Source of the DNA: an uncultured Prevotella sp.
Lineage (GTDB): Bacteria; Bacteroidota; Bacteroidia; Bacteroidales; Bacteroidaceae
DNA length: 56,497 nucleotides
Direction of reading: 5' to 3'
Assembly: GCA_934202525.1 (NCBI GenBank)
Contig: CAKPYB010000022.1
Span: 1-56,497, forward strand
Within the stretch, counting starts at the first letter, position 1. Each line of letters opens with the position of its first letter. The notes under the pieces were generated by a model, which did not search any database, had not been told where the DNA came from, and saw only the letters and a program-made list of their open reading frames with translations. Of the stretch, positions 51,763 to 56,497 are shown piece after piece. A program made the position numbers and the translations under genes.

Positions 51763-52841
51763 TTTATTAACTTCTTTAATGCTTCTACGATTTCCTCCGG
51801 CTCCGGTACGATGCCGCCCAGACGACCAAAGTGCTCTACTGGAGTCTGACCATTCACAGCCAGTCGCACATCCTGAACCATCTGACCGGCATTGATTTCT
51901 ACAACCAGAATGCCCTTCTTGGTCTTGGCGAGTTCATGAATCTCCTTTTCAGGGAAAGGCCAAAGGGTGATAGGACGGAACAATCCTACCTTGATGCCCT
52001 GCTCACGCGCACTCTCGATACTCTTCTCGGCAATACGTGCCGCACTACCGAAGGCTACGATAACATAGTCGGCATCATCCATCTGCTCGGTTTCATAACG
52101 AACCTCGGTTTCACGGATTTTTCTGTATTTCTCCTGAAGAGCAATATTGCGCTCCTCCATCACCTCAGGCTTGAGTTCCAGAGAGGTCATGATGTTTACA
52201 GGACGATTCTTCGGACGACCGATAGTAGCCCAAGGACACTCCCTGGCAATCTCCTCCTCGGTACGTCGAGGCTTGACAGGAGGCAGAACCACCTTCTCCA
52301 TCATCTGACCAATGACACCATCACTCAGAATCATCGCAGGATTGCGATACTTAAAGGCAAGCGTAAAGGCGAGATCAACGAAATCAGCCATCTCCTGAAC
52401 AGAAGCAGGAGCCAGCACAATCACATTATAGTCACCATTACCACCACCGCGGGTAGCCTGGAAATAATCACTTTGGGATGGCTGGATGGTACCCAGACCC
52501 GGACCGCCACGCTGCACGTTGACGATAACGCCAGGAATCTCAGCACCTGCCATGTAAGAGATACCCTCTTGCATCAAAGCCACACCCGGACTTGAAGAAG
52601 TGGTAATGACACGCTTACCGGCACCGGCGCCACCATAAACCATGTTGATAGCCGCCACCTCACTCTCAGCCTGCAGAACCACCATACCCGATGTTTCCCA
52701 TGGCTTGAGCAGAGCCAGCGTCTCTATAATCTCACTCTGAGGTGTGATAGGATAGCCGAAGAAACCATCCGCACCACATCTGATACAGGCATGGGCTATC
52801 GCCTCATTGCCTTTCATTAATGTAACTTCCTGATTTGCCAT
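51759..52841 (-). CDS. korA: 2-oxoacid:ferredoxin oxidoreductase, alpha subunit
   Basis: 360 aa. It opens with a start typical of KorA (LMKGNEAIAHACIRCGADGFFGYPITPQ region, pyrimidine-binding domain of the TPP enzyme) and continues with the transketolase C-terminal-like domain (DYVIVAFGSAARIAEKSI). With korB it forms the thiamine-dependent core. It sits between the ferredoxin-like gene (3 bp upstream) and korB. Confidence 0.9.
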   Translation of the reverse strand: MANQEVTLMKGNEAIAHACIRCGADGFFGYPITPQSEIIETLALLKPWETSGMVVLQAESEVAAINMVYGGAGAGKRVITTSSSPGVALMQEGISYMAGAEIPGVIVNVQRGGPGLGTIQPSQSDYFQATRGGGNGDYNVIVLAPASVQEMADFVDLAFTLAFKYRNPAMILSDGVIGQMMEKVVLPPVKPRRTEEEIARECPWATIGRPKNRPVNIMTSLELKPEVMEERNIALQEKYRKIRETEVRYETEQMDDADYVIVAFGSAARIAEKSIESAREQGIKVGLFRPITLWPFPEKEIHELAKTKKGILVVEINAGQMVQDVRLAVNGQTPVEHFGRLGGIVPEPEEIVEALKKLIK

Positions 52842-52844
52842 TAT

Positions 52845-53075
52845 TTAGTCCTCCTTCTTACGATAAACAGTGATACAGCCGTCCGGACACACGATGGCGC
52901 ACGAAGTGCAACCAACACACGCATCAGGTACAGCTGCCTCTACATAACGGTAACCATGCACATTGACTTTTTTCTCTGCCAATGCGATGACATGCTGAGG
53001 ACAAGCCTCCACACAGAGCGAGCATCCCTTGCAACGCCCGGTGTCGACTACAATAGCCCCTTTAATCTTACTCAT
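52845..53075 (-). CDS. korD: 2-oxoacid:ferredoxin oxidoreductase, delta (4Fe-4S) subunit
   Basis: 76-aa bacterial-type ferredoxin with two clusters: CKGCSLCVEACP and CVGCTSCAIVCP, the classic C-x2-C-x2-C-x3-CP pairs. It carries electrons from the KOR core to ferredoxin. The VVDTGRCKGC start is usual. It is separated by 3 bp from korA. Confidence 0.9.
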   Translation of the reverse strand: MSKIKGAIVVDTGRCKGCSLCVEACPQHVIALAEKKVNVHGYRYVEAAVPDACVGCTSCAIVCPDGCITVYRKKED

Positions 53076-53144
53076 ATTCTAATTTCTTACTAATTATCTT
53101 TACCATTGGAGTAAACAAAGCTCCTGCTGTCCACATGTCGGTTG

Positions 53145-53324
53145 TTATGGATTGTAGTAGTCTTTGCAATAAAAGCTCATGATATCATCCAGCATCTCCT
53201 TGGCTGCTACGGCAGGACTCTCCGGATCGAGGGCAATGGCCTCCATATAGCAGTCGAGGGCACGCTTAAAGTCACCCTGCTTGCGCCAGGCGTTACCTTG
53301 CTGATAATATTCTTCTGCTGTCAT
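53145..53324 (-). CDS. small TPR-repeat protein, first gene of the KOR operon
   Basis: 59 aa from ATG 53324: one and a half tetratricopeptide repeats (EEYYQQGNAWRKQGDFKRAL, DCYMEAIALDPESPAV) and a short tail ending YCKDYYNP. TPRs bind other proteins; a small TPR protein ahead of the KOR genes is a recurrent Bacteroidota arrangement and may help assembly of the complex (inference). It is short and easily missed. Confidence 0.8.
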   Translation of the reverse strand: MTAEEYYQQGNAWRKQGDFKRALDCYMEAIALDPESPAVAAKEMLDDIMSFYCKDYYNP

Positions 53325-53518
53325 TTACTCTTCTCCTTTTTAAGTTTTGCTCTGCGAAATTACTAATTTTCGGCTAAGAAAAAGAATATAAGCCTAAGAT
53401 TTAAACTATATTAATGTAGTTTTTCACAAAAATGCGCACACTAGAATTCAGTGTGCAATTTTTATGAAAGATGTGCATTATTTCTACTAATATATTCTAT
53501 AAAAACACTATTCGCCAT

Positions 53519-54805
53519 TTACCGCAGTTTTCTACGGTAAATGACGAACAGTACGATTCCCCTTAACAGAAGGTAGAGAATGAAGGCCAACCACAGGGCA
53601 TGATTGCCCAGAAAAGGATGCAAGCCAAAGAACAGACCGAAGAACGAAGCCGAGGCTACGGCGCTGGAACAGAGCATCGACTTAGACTGGGTGATGCCTA
53701 CAAAGATGCCATCGAAGACGAATGCCGACATACCCGACAGCGGAATCAGCACAGCCCACCAGAAATATTCGTCCGATGCAGCTATCACCTGCTTATCGCT
53801 CGTGAGCAGAGAGAGAAAATTCTCGCCACCCACTATATATAATAAGGTGAAACCTACTGCCACAACAGCTCCCAAACCCATCGTTCTTCTAACCACCTCG
53901 CGGAATGCCCCCATGTTTCGGGCTCCGTAGTACTTGCCGCTCAACGCCTCTGCCGCATAGGCAAAGCCATCCATAAAATAAGAGAAGATGGTAAAGAGCG
54001 TCATCAGCAGCGTATTCACAGCCAGCACGATGGTACTCTCCCTGGAACCTGCCGCCGTAAAGAAGAGGTTGACCGCCACCAGACAGAGGGTGCGGAGAAA
54101 GATATCCTTATTGAGCGAGAAAAACTGCTTCAGCGGTTCTGCAGCAAAGAGATGCCGGCGATAGTCATACTTGCTTAACCGGCGATAACTGATGCGATAA
54201 AACAGACATGCCATCAGGAATCCCCACCATTGGGCAATGACCGTTCCGAGCGCCACACCTTCTACCGTCATCCCACAGACAAAGACCAGCAGCAGGGAGG
54301 CGATGATGTTCACTACATTCTGCGTCAGCGATACCATCATCGGAATGCGCGTGTTCTGCATACCGATAAACCAGCCCGTAAATCCGTAGAGTCCGAGCAC
54401 AGCCGGGGCTCCCCAGATACAGACATAACAGTATCTCCGTGCCAGTTCCACGACATCCGCTTCCGGCGACATCGCCCAGAGTCCGCAGCCTATCAGCCAT
54501 TTCTGGAGAACGAAGAACAGCACTCCTATCCCCACACCGATACTGAGAGAGCGCACCAGGAGCCTCAGCACCTCAGCCAAATCTCTCCTTCCCAAAGCCT
54601 GCGAAGTCATTCCGCTGGTTCCCATTCTCAGGAATCCGAAAAGCCAGTAGATGACATTGAATAGCATCGACCCCACGGCAATGGCTCCGATATACGCTGC
54701 ATCGCCGATATGCCCGACAATAGCGACATCAACCAAACCCAAAAGCGGTACCGTGATATTGGATATTATCGACGGCACCGCTAATTGTAATATTCGTTTA
54801 TTCAT
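53519..54805 (-). CDS. MATE-family multidrug/sodium antiporter
   Basis: 428 aa from ATG 54805 (MNKRILQLAVPSIISNIT), chosen because the frame upstream reads through simple ATTCAAC repeats and cannot be coding. Twelve transmembrane helices; the first helix with its conserved proline and the LVDVAIVGHIGDAAYIGA loop are MATE signatures. Exports drugs or metabolites against H+ or Na+; substrate unknown. Confidence 0.85.
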   Translation of the reverse strand: MNKRILQLAVPSIISNITVPLLGLVDVAIVGHIGDAAYIGAIAVGSMLFNVIYWLFGFLRMGTSGMTSQALGRRDLAEVLRLLVRSLSIGVGIGVLFFVLQKWLIGCGLWAMSPEADVVELARRYCYVCIWGAPAVLGLYGFTGWFIGMQNTRIPMMVSLTQNVVNIIASLLLVFVCGMTVEGVALGTVIAQWWGFLMACLFYRISYRRLSKYDYRRHLFAAEPLKQFFSLNKDIFLRTLCLVAVNLFFTAAGSRESTIVLAVNTLLMTLFTIFSYFMDGFAYAAEALSGKYYGARNMGAFREVVRRTMGLGAVVAVGFTLLYIVGGENFLSLLTSDKQVIAASDEYFWWAVLIPLSGMSAFVFDGIFVGITQSKSMLCSSAVASASFFGLFFGLHPFLGNHALWLAFILYLLLRGIVLFVIYRRKLR

Positions 54806-54817
54806 AATTAAGTGTTG

Positions 54818-54875
54818 AATGTTGAATGTTGAGTGTTGAATTATAGGGCGCATGCCTAACTCAACATTCAACATT
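54818..54875. terminator. ATTCAAC-repeat hairpin between trpS and the MATE gene
   Basis: AATGTTGAATGTTGAG (54818-54833) and CTCAACATTCAACATT (54860-54875) are perfect 16-bp complements. It sits after trpS and may end its transcript, though it lacks a strong T-run on the minus strand. Confidence 0.5.
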
Positions 54876-54887
54876 AAACATTCAACA

Positions 54888-55973
54888 TTAAATTTTATAT
54901 TTCGCAGCCTGCTCCTCAATATAGGCAGCATCGCTGAAATAGTCGATACGCATAGCCTTGCGAACCTCATCCATGGTCTGGGCTGCAAACTCGCGGGCAT
55001 CCTCGCTACCCTTCTTCAGGATATTGAATACCTCAGGAATATCCTGCTCAAACTCATGACGGCGGGCACGGATTGGGTCGAGCATCTTGTTGATGACGCT
55101 GTTCAGGAATTTCTTGCAGGTGCCGTCACCGATACCACCCTTCACATACTGCTCCTTCAACTCATCCAAAGTCTTGAACTCAGGCCAGAATTCAGCGAAG
55201 TCCTCAGGAGTAGAGAATGCCTCCAGATAAGTGAACACGGCATTGCCCTCCAGATGTCCCGGCTCTTCCATACTCATACGTGGCTCACCGTTAGACATCT
55301 TCTTTACCTTCTTCCAAACGGTCTTCTCATCGTCGCTCATGTAGATGCAGTTACCGAGACTCTTACTCATCTTCTCCTTACCATCAGTTCCAGGAAGACG
55401 ACGGCAGCAGGCAATCTCTGGAAGCAGGATTTCTGGCTCTACCAATACAGGTGCATAAGTCTGGTTGAAGCGGCGAACCAACTCGCGGGTTACCTCCAGC
55501 ATAGGCTCCTGGTCCTCACCGGCAGGCACAGTTGTTGCCTTGAAAGCGGTGATGTCGGCAGCCTGACTCACAGGATAGCAGAAGAAACCGAGCGGAATGT
55601 TTGCCTCGAAGTTACGCATCTTGATCTCAGTCTTCACGGTTGGGTTACGCTGAACACGAGATACAGAGATGAGGTTCATCAGATAGGTAGTCAACTCAGC
55701 CAACTCTGGAATCATACTCTGGATATAGAGTGTACACTTCTGTGGGTCGAGACCCGCAGAGAGATAGTCAAGAGCCACCTCTGTGATGTTCTGTCGAATC
55801 TTCTCAGGATTGTCGGCATTATCAGTCAAAGCCTGAACATCTGCCATGAAAACGAACATTCTGTCAAAGTCGCCAGCGTTCTGAAGTTGTACTCGGCGCT
55901 GCAGAGAGCCGATGTAATGACCCAGGTGAAGTTTACCTGTAGGACGGTCGCCCGTCAATATAATCTTTCCCAT
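54888..55973 (-). CDS. trpS: tryptophanyl-tRNA synthetase
   Basis: 361 aa from ATG 55973 (MGKIILTGDRPTGKLHLGHY); an open reading in the same frame reaches 56099 but its added residues are hydrophobic and lie over the promoter. Class I signatures: HLGH (K-L-H-L-G-H-Y) and KMSKS (GKEKMSKSLG, near residue 210). It charges tRNA-Trp. The sequence is longer than the E. coli enzyme (334 aa), as in other Bacteroidota. Confidence 0.95.
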   Translation of the reverse strand: MGKIILTGDRPTGKLHLGHYIGSLQRRVQLQNAGDFDRMFVFMADVQALTDNADNPEKIRQNITEVALDYLSAGLDPQKCTLYIQSMIPELAELTTYLMNLISVSRVQRNPTVKTEIKMRNFEANIPLGFFCYPVSQAADITAFKATTVPAGEDQEPMLEVTRELVRRFNQTYAPVLVEPEILLPEIACCRRLPGTDGKEKMSKSLGNCIYMSDDEKTVWKKVKKMSNGEPRMSMEEPGHLEGNAVFTYLEAFSTPEDFAEFWPEFKTLDELKEQYVKGGIGDGTCKKFLNSVINKMLDPIRARRHEFEQDIPEVFNILKKGSEDAREFAAQTMDEVRKAMRIDYFSDAAYIEEQAAKYKI

Positions 55974-56001
55974 TTTCTTGCAATTTATTATTATTTTTGT
56001 G

Positions 56002-56033
56002 CAAAGGTACAACAAAATATTGAGAAACTGCAA
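56002..56033 (-). promoter_or_regulatory. promoter of trpS
   Basis: CAAAGGTA 56002-56009 (-7) and CAA 56031-56033 (-33), spacer 21 bp, minus strand. Confidence 0.65.
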
Positions 56034-56085
56034 GAAAAGGTGAAAAAATAACAAAATGAGAGGGAGAAGGAAGGGATATCTGAAA

Positions 56086-56114
56086 GAAAAACGGGGCACC
56101 CTGAGGATGCCCCG
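56086..56114 (-). terminator. terminator of the OmpA-like gene
   Basis: CGGGGCA (minus strand, 56108-56114) pairs with TGCCCCG (56092-56098) and is followed by TTTTTCTTTC. Confidence 0.85.
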
Positions 56115-56158
56115 CCACCAATTAAAATAATTGATTGTCGCATTATAAACTTACCGTA

Positions 56159-56497
56159 CTACTTAGCGATCATGATCGTTACACGGTTCTCTGCGTTTTC
56201 TGCAAAAGGCTGCACACGTGCACCCTTAGATTCTTCTGTAATGCGCTCAGAAGGTATATTATATTTCTTTGTCAGCATCCAAACCACAGCTGCTGCTCGC
56301 TTGGCAGCGATGCGGTCGTTGATGACGTCATTGCCTGTACCCTTGTCGGCATAACCGGTTACTACAACCTTTGCCTCTGGGTTCTTGTTCAGGAAGTCAA
56401 CCACCTCCTTAATCTTTGCGTCCTCAGCAGGAGCAATCTTGTAAGAATTGATGGTGAAGAAGATGTCACGGCGAATATCCTCTACCTTCTTCTCTAC
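56159..56497 (-). CDS. OmpA-family protein, C-terminal part (cut by window edge)
   Basis: The frame is open to the right edge, so only the last 112 residues are seen. They form an OmpA-like peptidoglycan-binding domain: FFTINSYKIAPAEDAKIKEV, then VVVTGYADKGTGND with the conserved D, and NRVTIMIAK at the end. It binds diaminopimelate in peptidoglycan noncovalently; the missing N-terminus is likely a signal peptide plus beta-barrel or other outer membrane domain. Followed by a strong terminator. Confidence 0.85.
   Translation of the reverse strand, partial: VEKKVEDIRRDIFFTINSYKIAPAEDAKIKEVVDFLNKNPEAKVVVTGYADKGTGNDVINDRIAAKRAAAVVWMLTKKYNIPSERITEESKGARVQPFAENAENRVTIMIAK

Noticed and set aside
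54852..56051. 399-codon frame antisense to trpS
   Set aside because: Shadow of trpS, which has HLGH and KMSKS motifs.

Overview
The window looks like a chromosomal segment of a gut Bacteroidota, most likely Prevotella/Segatella (S. copri-like). The reasons are the many TAnnTTTG / TTTG promoters with about 20-bp spacing, a TonB receptor with a CarboxypepD-like N-terminus, a four-subunit 2-oxoacid:ferredoxin oxidoreductase preceded by a small TPR protein, GH105/GH28 pectin genes and several expanded AAA-type ATPases. The genus call is an inference. I see no rRNA, tRNA, integrase or transposase.

Layout. 1-801: an intergenic mosaic of short repeats. 802-5512: two AAA/DUF4143 ATPases, a thioesterase and an OprB-like porin. 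5669-8905: glycosyltransferase, phosphatase and flippase-like operon. 9056-14430: PafA-like phosphatase divergent from a TonB receptor and a GDPD, probably for organophosphate scavenging. 14582-18501: carboxylesterase, a frameshifted small gene, an NlpE-like lipoprotein and TerC. 18632-24909: sugar isomerase, a RavA/ViaA-like pair enclosing a C-GCAxxG-C-C protein, and asd. 25328-26664: LytTR regulator plus a membrane protein. 26682-30237: M54 metalloprotease lipoprotein, L,D-transpeptidase, GH25 lysozyme, a pseudo-transpeptidase lipoprotein and a 56-aa protein. 30297-36016: an AT-rich operon with ubiquitin-like conjugation parts (E1, E2-like, JAB protease) plus GNAT-TPR, zinc-finger and membrane proteins. 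36541-43174: small secreted protein, a possible micro-gene, a third ATPase/nuclease, a DAACS symporter and a Kef antiporter. 43799-46329: pectin genes. 46504-48240: ABC ATPase and CvfB. 48339-50281: an ATPase relic, a small antitoxin-like gene and a fourth ATPase. 50395-53324: KOR operon. 53519-56497: MATE transporter, trpS and an OmpA-like gene cut by the right edge.

Two things stand out. First, the promoters of three intact AAA ATPases and of one deletion relic each carry their own family of iterated repeats or palindromes at constant helical phasing (33/32/33 bp; 40/40 bp; a nested 14-bp palindrome pair; 33/32 bp). Two further arrays of the same geometry (22/23 bp and 21 bp) sit alone, and a 21-bp array lies upstream of whatever gene begins at the left edge. 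This suggests a diversified self-recognition or autoregulation system in which ATPases come and go and leave their arrays behind. Second, the 30-36 kb operon carries E1, E2-like and JAB proteins with no recognisable ubiquitin-like protein, and three of its proteins share an N-terminal Y-N/D-x-x-T/S-G-x-F motif.
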